Of a DNA stretch of 39,528 nucleotides, positions 25,719-32,823 are shown piece by piece (position 1 is the stretch's first letter; every line of letters starts with the position of its first letter). The position numbers and the translations under genes are program-made. The stretch spans positions 1-39,528 of the forward strand of contig CAIOVX010000054.1 in the NCBI GenBank assembly GCA_903861835.1. Reading direction: 5' to 3'. Origin of the DNA: Candidatus Firestoneibacteriota bacterium. Lineage in GTDB: Bacteria; Oederibacteriota; D2-FULL-39-29; CAIOVX01. The notes beneath the pieces are model-generated. The model worked only from the letters and a program-made list of their open reading frames with translations, was not told where the DNA came from and searched no databases.

Positions 25719-26638
25719 TTTCCAACCTCCATGAAATCAATAATATCTTTATAGGATGATTTTGCGGCAGTTCCGCCGGTAAACTGACAGCTTCTAGCTC
25801 CGGCGGCATTGGCGAAATGCAGGGCCTCGTTAAAGGACAGTTTCCTTTCAAGAATCGCGTAGAGGAAACCGGCGTCAAAATTATCACCCGCGCCGGTAGT
25901 GTCTTTCACTTCTACTTTGTAAGGGTAGGCCTTAACGGCTCTGCTCCCGCTTATTGCTATAGCGCCTTTTTTTCCGAGTTTTACTACCGGGCAGGCGGTT
26001 AGTAACGCAAGCTTTTCGCAGGCCTCTTCTGCCCCGGGACAGCCGGTGATCGAGACCGCCTCGTCAGAATTTACGAAAAGATAATCCAACTTCCTTAGCC
26101 AATCGTCCAAAAACTCCCATTTTTCCGAAGCATCCCACTGAGTGTCAATAGAAGTCGTAATGCCTGCCTGTTTTGCAAAAGCAAGCAGGGATGAAATCTT
26201 GCTTTTGAATTTTAACTGTTGGTAAGGTCCGGCGAAATGAATATGCTTGTAAGCGGAGAGAGCGTCCGGCGTCAACATAGAGCCGGTGTATTCTGCAATG
26301 GTTCCGGGATAGGTGACCTGAGACCGGATGCTTTCCCGGATGAGATTCACGGTTACACCGGTCTTTACTTTATCTGTTTTTTCTACAAGTTCCGCCGTAA
26401 TACCGGAATTTTTCATGGCATTTATCATAAATACGCCGTTATCATCGGTTCCGGCTAGTCCTGCGAAGGCTGCTTTGCCTCCAAGAAAGCTGTAAGCAGA
26501 GGCGGTTATAAAAGCAGAACTCCCGGGTACAGTTTCGAAACCAGCGCACGTTATTTCACGGTCAGGCAGGGGCATTGAGGCAAGTCCATACATAAGGATG
26601 TCAATATTGATGTCCCCTATGAAAAGCGTTTTATTCAT
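25715..26638 (-). CDS. PfkB-family carbohydrate kinase
   Basis: A 307-residue ribokinase-superfamily kinase. N-terminal FIGDINIDILMYG and the anion-hole/catalytic motif DTTGAGDNFDAGF (about residues 245-257) identify it. By operon context it may phosphorylate tagatose 6-phosphate, fructose 6-phosphate or a free sugar; the sequence does not decide. CGGAG precedes the ATG. A TATAAT on the minus strand (26657-26662) lies 18 bases before the start, giving a very short leader, but its -35 is poor. First gene of the operon. Confidence 0.88.
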   Translation of the reverse strand: MNKTLFIGDINIDILMYGLASMPLPDREITCAGFETVPGSSAFITASAYSFLGGKAAFAGLAGTDDNGVFMINAMKNSGITAELVEKTDKVKTGVTVNLIRESIRSQVTYPGTIAEYTGSMLTPDALSAYKHIHFAGPYQQLKFKSKISSLLAFAKQAGITTSIDTQWDASEKWEFLDDWLRKLDYLFVNSDEAVSITGCPGAEEACEKLALLTACPVVKLGKKGAIAISGSRAVKAYPYKVEVKDTTGAGDNFDAGFLYAILERKLSFNEALHFANAAGARSCQFTGGTAAKSSYKDIIDFMEVGK

Positions 26639-26717
26639 TGGAAGTCTCCGTTAATGATTATACACGAGTGACATTCAGAAATCATCTTTAAATTGGCGCC
26701 GTGGGAAATGAGATATT

Positions 26718-26746
26718 TTGCTTTTAAAGCGCCTTTTTGATATAAT
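26718..26746 (+). promoter_or_regulatory. Extended -10 promoter placed for a leaderless transcript
   Basis: TTGCTT at 26718-26723, 17-bp spacer, and TATAAT at 26741-26746 preceded by TGA. The GTG start codon of the next gene is at 26755, only 8 bases past the -10, so transcription should begin at or within a few bases of the start codon. No ribosome-binding site is present or possible. Confidence 0.75.
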
Positions 26747-26754
26747 CATAACCT

Positions 26755-27330
26755 GTGAAAAAGAAGAGGGTTGCAAGAAATAGACGCAAGGTGAAGAAGC
26801 CGTCGGCCGGCGTTGTCCGGCTGGAGTTAAGTCGAGGCTTAGCCAAACTGCGCGCGCAGTTGAAATTGTCCCTATCAGGCCTACCGCGCACGAGCAGTAT
26901 TGTTAAAGTAACCTCCGGCCAGGAACGCCTCAGGAAAGAGGTAAGGAAACTCCAGGCAGAATTCAACCTCTATCTATCCCGGCAGAAGGCAAGACCCGCT
27001 TCAGTAAGCGGCGGGTTTGAGACAGAGTTTCGGACCGTAGAAAACGAAAAACGCCTGCTTCTGAACAGGATACGGGAACTTGAAGCTTCCCGTCTTGAAA
27101 GAGCTGAAACGCTTGTGACGTTAAAAAGAGGCAGTAGCTCACACGAAACTGCGCTTGAGGCGCGGGTCAGGGATCTTGAGCGGAGACTTAAGACTGCAGA
27201 AGAGAATTACCTTAAGGAAAAAGAGATTTTGGAGCATAAGATTAAAACGGCTCAGGCGGAATCTGAAAAGTTCAGGCTTGAGCTTTCAGTTAGAGCGATG
27301 TTTGATAAACCGGGGGAAGACAGGAAATGA
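26755..27330 (+). CDS. Basic coiled-coil protein of unknown function
   Basis: A 191-residue hypothetical protein with GTG start. The first 20 residues are extremely basic (KKKRVARNRRKVKKPSAG). From about residue 65 to the end it is a heptad-rich coiled coil full of E, K, R and L, for example RDLERRLKTAEENYLKEKEI. There is no signal peptide or membrane segment, so it is cytoplasmic and could bind nucleic acid. I do not recognise a family. It overlaps trxB by ATGA, so the two are co-expressed. A later GTG at 26791 is possible but has no good ribosome-binding site. Confidence 0.7.
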   Translation: MKKKRVARNRRKVKKPSAGVVRLELSRGLAKLRAQLKLSLSGLPRTSSIVKVTSGQERLRKEVRKLQAEFNLYLSRQKARPASVSGGFETEFRTVENEKRLLLNRIRELEASRLERAETLVTLKRGSSSHETALEARVRDLERRLKTAEENYLKEKEILEHKIKTAQAESEKFRLELSVRAMFDKPGEDRK

Positions 27331-28247
27331 CCAACAAAACACACGACATAGCCGTTATAGGTGCAGGGCCGGCCGGTCTTACGGCGGCTATCTATGCTGC
27401 TCGAGGCAAGTACGACATACTAATCATCGAAAAGGCGGTGGTCGGCGGCACAGCGCTAATGATTGATAACCTTGAGAATTACCCGGGCTTTCCTGAGGGC
27501 ACAAAGGGCTATGAACTTGCAATGAAGATGGAAGCGCAGGCGAAAAAGTTTGGCGCGGTCTTTATTAATGACGACGCTCAAAGTATTAAAAAAGAAAATG
27601 GTGTTTTTCGCATAACCTGCAGTTCTTCATCGTATTTTGTTAGAGCTGTTGTAATAGCAAGCGGGTCAAAACCCGTAAAATTAGGCGTCCTGGGCGAAGA
27701 GAAACTTATAGGCAAGGGAATATCCTGGTGCGCAACCTGCGACGGGGCATTTTTCCGCAATCAGCCGATAGCTGTAGTTGGAGGCGGTAATTCTGCTCTT
27801 CACGAGGCCTTGTACCTCACAAGATTTGCTTCAGAAGTATATGTAATTCACAGGCGGAATGAATTCAGAGCCTCACCTTACTTACAGGACAGACTTAAGA
27901 CTAACCCAAAGATACATCTCGTGCTGGGTTCAGTAGTAGAGAAAGTTATTGGAGAGGATAAGCTTGAGAAAATAAGTATTAAAAATGTTGCCGATGGTTC
28001 ACTTTCAGAACTTCAGATAAGCGGACTTTTCGAAGCTGTAGGAAACACACCGAACACAGGCTTCTGCAGGGATATCCTTAAGCTTGACGAGAAAGGCTGC
28101 ATAATTACGGATGATTCTCTTGAAAGTTCTGAACCGGGAATCTTCGCAGTGGGGGATGTAAGGACAACAAAACTGAGACAAGTTGCGACGGCAGTGGGTG
28201 ACGGCGCGTATGTTGCGGCAGGGTTGGAGAAATACCTTTCAAAATAA
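27327..28247 (+). CDS. trxB: Thioredoxin reductase
   Basis: TrxB (306 residues) is a flavoprotein that reduces thioredoxin or a related partner with NADPH. The FAD motif is VIGAGPAGLTAAIYAARG, the redox pair C135-C138 lies in WCATCDGAFF (the same positions as E. coli), the NADPH site is VVGGGNSALHEALYL with HRRNEFRAS, and GIFAVGDVR binds FAD near the end. The HRR motif supports NADPH preference. Its start overlaps the coiled-coil gene; no thioredoxin gene is in the window. Confidence 0.94.
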   Translation: MTNKTHDIAVIGAGPAGLTAAIYAARGKYDILIIEKAVVGGTALMIDNLENYPGFPEGTKGYELAMKMEAQAKKFGAVFINDDAQSIKKENGVFRITCSSSSYFVRAVVIASGSKPVKLGVLGEEKLIGKGISWCATCDGAFFRNQPIAVVGGGNSALHEALYLTRFASEVYVIHRRNEFRASPYLQDRLKTNPKIHLVLGSVVEKVIGEDKLEKISIKNVADGSLSELQISGLFEAVGNTPNTGFCRDILKLDEKGCIITDDSLESSEPGIFAVGDVRTTKLRQVATAVGDGAYVAAGLEKYLSK

Positions 28248-28270
28248 TCTTAGCTTAATGGAGGAATAAT

Positions 28271-29134
28271 ATGAAAAAGTGCATCAACTATTGGACTTTT
28301 CCAGGCGGACTCGAAGGCAAGGTAAAAGTAAGCGACGCTTTAAAAATGGCCAAGAAGTACGGTTATGAAGGTATCGAACTTTGTTTCGGCGAACGCGGCG
28401 AAGTCTCACCTGAAACCACGAAAGAACAAGCAGCTGAAATGCTGGCTGAAGCGGCTAGGAATGGCATTGAAATCACAAGCCTTGCAACCGGAATTTACTG
28501 GGGTGCGAATTTCGGATCTTCCGCTCAAGCTGACAGAGATAAAGCCGTAAAGCTCACTGAAAAATACCTTGAACTCGCTTCCTGGCTTAAGATTGACAGC
28601 ATCCTTGTGGTCCCGGGCGCTGTAGATGTCTTCTTTAATCCGGCGGCAGAAGTCGTTTCCTATGACGATGTCTATAAAAGATCGGTAGAATGTTTCAAGA
28701 AACTGCTGCCTGTGGCTGAAAAGTTTAACGTTGTAATGGCGATAGAGAATGTCTGGAACAGGTTTATAATGAGCCCGCTCGAAATGAAATCCTATGTTGA
28801 CGGATTTGGCAGCAAATACATCGGTGTATATTTTGATGTAGGCAATGCGATACCTTTCGGCTACTCGCAGCAGTGGATCAGAATACTGGGAAGCCGCATA
28901 AAGAGGGTTCATTTCAAAGATTTTAGGTTTGCAGCCGGTAACGGAGGGATGACGGGTTTCGTAGATCTTTTAAACGGCGATGTTAACTGGACGGAGATTA
29001 TGCAAGCCTTTAAGGAAATAGGCTACGACGGCCCGGTGGCTGCCGAGATGATCCCCTATTACAATCATCATCCGCTCGCCCGCGTGGAGTTAACGTCTAT
29101 AGCGATGGATTATATACTGGAGCGCAAAAAATAA
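28271..29134 (+). CDS. Sugar phosphate isomerase/epimerase (AP endonuclease 2 family)
   Basis: A 287-residue xylose-isomerase-like TIM barrel. Visible metal-site segments are the Glu of YEGIELCFGE, VVMAIENVWNRF, VYFDVGNAIPFG, RVHFKDF and the late Glu of VAAEMIPYYNH, the Glu/Asp/His/Glu pattern of the IolE/Hyi/D-tagatose epimerase group. It lies 23 bp after trxB with TGGAGGA before the ATG and upstream of a Gfo/Idh dehydrogenase, a pairing typical of sugar or inositol-like catabolism. The substrate cannot be named. Confidence 0.87.
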   Translation: MKKCINYWTFPGGLEGKVKVSDALKMAKKYGYEGIELCFGERGEVSPETTKEQAAEMLAEAARNGIEITSLATGIYWGANFGSSAQADRDKAVKLTEKYLELASWLKIDSILVVPGAVDVFFNPAAEVVSYDDVYKRSVECFKKLLPVAEKFNVVMAIENVWNRFIMSPLEMKSYVDGFGSKYIGVYFDVGNAIPFGYSQQWIRILGSRIKRVHFKDFRFAAGNGGMTGFVDLLNGDVNWTEIMQAFKEIGYDGPVAAEMIPYYNHHPLARVELTSIAMDYILERKK

Positions 29135-29140
29135 ACTAAG

Positions 29141-29240
29141 ACGTTTGTAACGTTACTAACGTTCTTAACGTTTATAACGAATAGACGAGAGATTTTGCAT
29201 TACGTTATGAACGTTATAAACCTTATAAACGTAATAAACT
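29141..29240. repeat. Tandem 9-bp ACGTTnnTA repeats
   Basis: Four successive 9-bp units lie at 29141-29176: ACGTTTGTA, ACGTTACTA, ACGTTCTTA and ACGTTTATA. After a 25-base break, similar units resume at 29202 (ACGTTATGA, ACGTTATAA) and run into TTATAAACG and TAATAAACT. The array fills the gap between the epimerase and the Gfo/Idh gene. The 15-mer at 29157-29171 also occurs before dapL. Confidence 0.8.
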
Positions 29241-29262
29241 GTAATTTTATTTAGGAGGCTTT

Positions 29263-30297
29263 ATGCCAAAAGTAGGAATAGTAGGTTCGGGCTTCATAGG
29301 CGGAGTGCACTACGGTTCTCATTCCAAGCTCGCGGATTCGCAGGTAGTCGCTATTTGTGATATTGATGTTGAAAAAGCGAAGAAGACTGTTAGAGGTGAG
29401 GCCTCAGGCGGCAACCTGACAGTAGAAAAATCAAAACCTATAGGATTCGATCCTGAAAAAATAGAATATTATTCGGATTATGACAGGATGCTTAAAAATA
29501 AGGATATTGAGATAATTGATATCTGCTTGCCGACACATATGCACAAAGAAGCTGTAATAAAGGCGGCGAAGGCCGGCAAACATATCCTTTGCGAGAAACC
29601 TATGGCGCTTAACACCAAAGACTGCAAGGAAATGATAAAGTCGGTAAAAAAAGCCGGCGTGAAATTCATGGTAGCCCATGTGATACGCTTCTGGCCTGAA
29701 TATGTCGCGCTCAAAGAGCTTATCGACGGTAAATCACTCGGCAAACTGCTCGCACTTAATCTCCAGCGGCACTCTCCGACGCCTACCTGGACGTGGAAGA
29801 ACTGGATACTTGAGGCAAAAAACAGCGGCGCTGCGGCGCTTGACCTGCACGTTCACGACACCGACTATGTGCTCTATCTTTGCGGAATGCCTAAAGCTGT
29901 TTCATCGGTAGGAGTTAAAGGTTATTCCACGGATGGAGTCGATCACTTATCCACCCAGTTCGTGTACAAAAATGGACCAAAGGTCACCGCTGAAGGCGGA
30001 TGGGCGTACGCGCCGAAGTATTCTTTTAGGATGGCTTTCTGGGCGCTCTTTGAAAAAGGCGCTGCCGAATTCTCTTCTCTGAATTACCCGATGACAGTGA
30101 CGCCGTACGGAAAGGAGCCGTTTAAACCTAAACTTCTTACCTCGGACGGCTACACCAATGAGATAGCATATTTCCTTAAATGCGTAAAGGAAAGTAAGTT
30201 TCCTTCTATTGTTACTCCGAAAGACGCGCGGGATTCAGTAGAACTTGTACTTGCCGAAGTTAAATCGGTTGAAAAAGGAAAGCCGGTTGTGTTATAA
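29263..30297 (+). CDS. Gfo/Idh/MocA-family NAD(P)-dependent oxidoreductase
   Basis: A 344-residue dehydrogenase with a Rossmann N-terminus (GIVGSGFIGGVHYGSHS), the EKP motif (LCEKPMALNTKDCKE) and the C-terminal alpha/beta substrate domain where LDLHVHDTDYVLYL supplies the catalytic Asp/His pair. TTAGGAGG precedes the ATG. The substrate is probably a sugar, inositol or amino-sugar derivative; no specific assignment is possible. It likely works with the preceding sugar epimerase. Its 3' end overlaps a promoter that probably serves tRNA-Phe. Confidence 0.9.
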   Translation: MPKVGIVGSGFIGGVHYGSHSKLADSQVVAICDIDVEKAKKTVRGEASGGNLTVEKSKPIGFDPEKIEYYSDYDRMLKNKDIEIIDICLPTHMHKEAVIKAAKAGKHILCEKPMALNTKDCKEMIKSVKKAGVKFMVAHVIRFWPEYVALKELIDGKSLGKLLALNLQRHSPTPTWTWKNWILEAKNSGAAALDLHVHDTDYVLYLCGMPKAVSSVGVKGYSTDGVDHLSTQFVYKNGPKVTAEGGWAYAPKYSFRMAFWALFEKGAAEFSSLNYPMTVTPYGKEPFKPKLLTSDGYTNEIAYFLKCVKESKFPSIVTPKDARDSVELVLAEVKSVEKGKPVVL

Positions 30298-30298
30298 T
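30269..30298 (+). promoter_or_regulatory. Probable promoter of tRNA-Phe inside the end of the Gfo/Idh gene
   Basis: TTGAAA at 30269-30274, an 18-bp spacer, and TATAAT at 30293-30298 preceded by TGT. The predicted start near 30305 is about 62 bases before the tRNA and upstream of a terminator-like hairpin. Confidence 0.7.
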
Positions 30299-30314
30299 TT
30301 CTAGTCTCAGTTTA

Positions 30315-30348
30315 AGGCCTCCTGGCAACTGGAGGCCTGAGTGTTTTT
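30315..30348 (+). terminator. Intrinsic terminator-like hairpin after the Gfo/Idh gene
   Basis: AGGCCTCC (30315-30322) and GGAGGCCT (30331-30338) enclose an 8-base loop; five T follow at 30344-30348. It would end the Gfo/Idh mRNA, but it also lies between the tRNA-Phe promoter and the tRNA. Confidence 0.75.
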
Positions 30349-30366
30349 AGCAGTATTCAGGAAAAG

Positions 30367-30442
30367 GCCGAGGTAGCTCAGTCGGTAGAGCGCAGGACTG
30401 AAAATCCTGGCGTCGGCGGTTCAAGTCCGTCCCTCGGCACCA
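30367..30442 (+). tRNA. tRNA-Phe(GAA)
   Basis: A 76-base tRNA with encoded CCA. Acceptor arms GCCGAGG/CCTCGGC, D arm with AGCTCAGTCGGTAGAGC, anticodon stem CAGGA/TCCTG with loop CTGAAAA (anticodon GAA at 30400-30402), and T loop TTCAAGT. Confidence 0.97.
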
Positions 30443-30455
30443 TCTAAATAAAAAA

Positions 30456-30487
30456 ATACCGCGGAAAATATCCGCGGTATTTTTTTT
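30456..30487. terminator. Bidirectional intrinsic terminator
   Basis: ATACCGCGGA (30456-30465) and TCCGCGGTAT (30471-30480) form a 10-bp stem with A-tract and T-tract flanks on either side. It ends both the tRNA-Phe transcript and the convergent CsgG-like gene. Confidence 0.92.
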
Positions 30488-30501
30488 AACGTTAATACTT
30501 C

Positions 30502-31980
30502 TTAGAAACGCGCTCTGATGCCAAAACCGAGGCCCGAGGAATTGAGATCAAAGGTGTAAGTTCCGGTGCCGGTTTTTGTGCCCCCTGAATTGTGCATAGT
30601 CCAGTCCACGCTCGCTGAAGACGCAAGATGAATCAGGTACTCCGCGTACAGTACATTGAATAATTCAATACCAAACCTGGTGTCAAAGCCCAAGCCGAAC
30701 ACAATTTGCGTGTACGAATACTTATCGGTAGTGTCAATGTCTGCAAAACCCCAATATAATGATCCTCCCAAGGAAACATAGGGCGCGAAAGCGCCGCGCT
30801 GGTCATCAACCTTTTTTTGTTTAGCGTAATCAGGGTTAAAAACCGGCGTTAAAGGGTAGAATCTGAAACCAAAACGCAAGGGCATAAGAAAAACGCTGTA
30901 ATTAGTGAACTCAACCTGTGAAGTGTTCATTAATGTTATGAGCCTTATCCCGCCGCCGCCTTCTATATCGGCGAACCAGGAAAGCGGGCCACCACCCAGA
31001 ATTTCATAAGATGTGTCAGGCCCCACATATCCCAGACTCCCCGTATATGTGGTTTTGCCTGCAGTATCTTTCAATACCGCCGATAATTTGGTCTGACTGT
31101 CGAAGTTCATGCCCAGAGCCAGTAAACCGGCTTCGCTCTCAGGAGGCGCCTGATAGAGAGCCTGTTTCCTTGCTTTAATCTCCGGGTATTGTATCTGTTC
31201 TTGCGGCTGAGTGTATTGTCTGTTTTCTTTTAATATCGGGCTGAGCGGCCTGGCAGACTCTCCTTTTATTTCAACTATGTCGCCAGTCTTTACAATACTA
31301 GTTTTAGAAACGATTTCACAGCGGGTGCCCTGCTCATTTATTTCAACCGGTTTCGCTTTCGCGATTGATTCCTTCATCTGATATACTACCTTGCCGGAAT
31401 CGTCCTTTACTGCCTCACCCAGTCTCTCAATGTTTAATTCCTGATCTTTGTCAAGCTTGTCTTGTGACCCCAAGTTAATGATAATCTCGTTTTCATTGAA
31501 TACTTTTAGAACCTTACCTTTGATCCCGACTTGCTTGGCGAAATGTTCGGCAAGGGCGGAAGAAGCGACATTAAGCATATCTTCGGAATCGGTTTCAACC
31601 TTGTCTGAAATGGAGATTTTACCCTGCTCGACATCAACCAACTGCAGGGATATAACATAGCGCTGACCGAGTTTTGAAACACTGCCCAGAACCATATTGC
31701 TGACATTAAGAATACGCCCCGCCTCAACCGCGCAATCAGTAGAGGAGCAGCCTGTCTTCTGGAACATTTGTTCCTTGAGTATCTTTTGAACGTTTTTCCT
31801 GTCCATCATGTTGAATTTACCGGTCTCGTAGAGGCTGGTCTGTACGAAATCAGTCACCGAGTCTCCAATCGCTGGAGGGACTGACCTTGCGTCAAAATCA
31901 TATACCGCCATTGAGATCTTTTCACTGGCAAATAGCCGGAATGAGAGCAGAAGGACAAAAAGAACGGAAAATTTGCGCAT
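30502..31980 (-). CDS. CsgG-like domain fused to an outer-membrane beta-barrel
   Basis: A 492-residue exported protein with signal peptide (MRKFSVLFVLLLSFRLFA). Residues about 20-150 resemble the CsgG/LpoB/TolB-N-like fold (ISMAVYDFDARSVPP, then GCSSTDCAVEAGRILNVSNMVLG). About 155-240 looks like an SH3/FlgT-C-type module (KVLKVFNENEIIINLGSQDKL to VKTGDIVEIKG). A Pro/Gln linker follows, and from about 285 to the end alternate aromatic strands end in GIRARF, a terminal Phe as in outer-membrane barrels. GGAGG precedes the ATG. The role in the envelope is unknown; no curli-type substrate genes are nearby. Confidence 0.75.
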   Translation of the reverse strand: MRKFSVLFVLLLSFRLFASEKISMAVYDFDARSVPPAIGDSVTDFVQTSLYETGKFNMMDRKNVQKILKEQMFQKTGCSSTDCAVEAGRILNVSNMVLGSVSKLGQRYVISLQLVDVEQGKISISDKVETDSEDMLNVASSALAEHFAKQVGIKGKVLKVFNENEIIINLGSQDKLDKDQELNIERLGEAVKDDSGKVVYQMKESIAKAKPVEINEQGTRCEIVSKTSIVKTGDIVEIKGESARPLSPILKENRQYTQPQEQIQYPEIKARKQALYQAPPESEAGLLALGMNFDSQTKLSAVLKDTAGKTTYTGSLGYVGPDTSYEILGGGPLSWFADIEGGGGIRLITLMNTSQVEFTNYSVFLMPLRFGFRFYPLTPVFNPDYAKQKKVDDQRGAFAPYVSLGGSLYWGFADIDTTDKYSYTQIVFGLGFDTRFGIELFNVLYAEYLIHLASSASVDWTMHNSGGTKTGTGTYTFDLNSSGLGFGIRARF

Positions 31981-32006
31981 TGAACCTCCGGATACAATCT
32001 AATGTT

Positions 32007-32035
32007 ATGTTAACGCACAACCCATTGTAAGTCAA
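32007..32035 (-). promoter_or_regulatory. Promoter of the CsgG-like/barrel gene
   Basis: On the minus strand, TTGACT (32030-32035) and TAACAT (32007-32012) are 17 bp apart. The predicted start near 32000 leaves a short leader containing the GGAGG site. It is back-to-back with the promoter for the glycosyltransferase. Confidence 0.75.
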
Positions 32036-32043
32036 TTATTAAA

Positions 32044-32072
32044 TTGAAAGCCGGCTCTGCGTTTGATAACAT
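32044..32072 (+). promoter_or_regulatory. Extended -10 promoter of the glycosyltransferase, leaderless geometry
   Basis: TTGAAA at 32044-32049, 17-bp spacer, TAACAT at 32067-32072 preceded by TGA. The ATG of the glycosyltransferase is at 32080, only 7 bases past the -10, and has no ribosome-binding site. Confidence 0.7.
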
Positions 32073-32079
32073 CAATGTT

Positions 32080-32823
32080 ATGAAAGTATCCGCAGTCATA
32101 ATTACCTTTAACGAAGAAGAGAACATAAAGCGCTGCATTGCTTCGCTTGGTTTCGCGGACGAAGTTGTTGTTGTTGACTCGGGCAGCCGCGATAAAACAG
32201 CCCAAATCGCTAAAGAGCTTGGCGCCTTAGTATTCACCCATGGCTGGCAGGGTTATTCAAAACAGAAGAATTTTGCCGTAAGCAAAGCGCGAAATGAATG
32301 GGTTTTGAGTCTCGACGCTGATGAAGTTGTCAGTCCTGAACTTGGGGAAGAACTAACAAAGATAATAATCAGCCCTTATGAGGGCTATTCAATACCAAGG
32401 CGGGCCTTCTTTCTCGGAAGGTGGATTAATCATTGCGGTTGGTATCCGGATCTGCAGTTGCGGCTTTTCCGCAAGAAAGCCGGAAGGTTCGATGAAACCA
32501 AGCAGGTCCATGAACGCTTTCTTTTGAATGGCAAAGCAGGTTTGTTAAAAAACGATCTTTTCCACTACACCTATACTAACCTCGGACAGTATTTTTCTAC
32601 CCTTAACAGGTATACTGAACTCGCTGCGATCTCAATGAAAGAGAAAGGTCGCAAAGGCAGAGTATCGGATCTCTTGCTTAACCCGCCTTGCACATTTTTC
32701 AAAATGTACGTATTGAAGTTCGGGTTCCTCGACGGGCTTCCGGGATTATTCGTCTGTCTTTTAAGTTCATTTTATAACTTCGTTAAATACGCAAAACTAT
32801 GGGAATTGACAAGAAAGAAATAG
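32080..32823 (+). CDS. Glycosyltransferase family 2, LPS core type (WaaE/KdtX-like)
   Basis: A 247-residue GT-A glycosyltransferase. N-terminal SAVIITFNEEENIKRCIASL, VVDSGSRDKTAQIA and the metal-binding LSLDADEVV are clear; GWYPDLQLRLFRK and VHERF match the WaaE/LpsA beta-1,4-glucosyltransferase group that decorates the heptose of the LPS core. The ATG at 32080 is chosen because family similarity starts here and a promoter sits just upstream; a TTG at 32044 would lie inside the -35. It overlaps waaF by 25 bases. Confidence 0.88.
   Translation: MKVSAVIITFNEEENIKRCIASLGFADEVVVVDSGSRDKTAQIAKELGALVFTHGWQGYSKQKNFAVSKARNEWVLSLDADEVVSPELGEELTKIIISPYEGYSIPRRAFFLGRWINHCGWYPDLQLRLFRKKAGRFDETKQVHERFLLNGKAGLLKNDLFHYTYTNLGQYFSTLNRYTELAAISMKEKGRKGRVSDLLLNPPCTFFKMYVLKFGFLDGLPGLFVCLLSSFYNFVKYAKLWELTRKK

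Noticed and set aside
28406-28912. 168-codon minus-strand frame within the sugar epimerase gene
   Set aside because: Fully inside a conserved gene on the other strand, with no promoter or ribosome-binding site.
32044-32079. TTG start adding 12 residues to the glycosyltransferase
   Set aside because: The TTG is the -35 box of the predicted promoter, has no ribosome-binding site and the extra residues are unlike the family.
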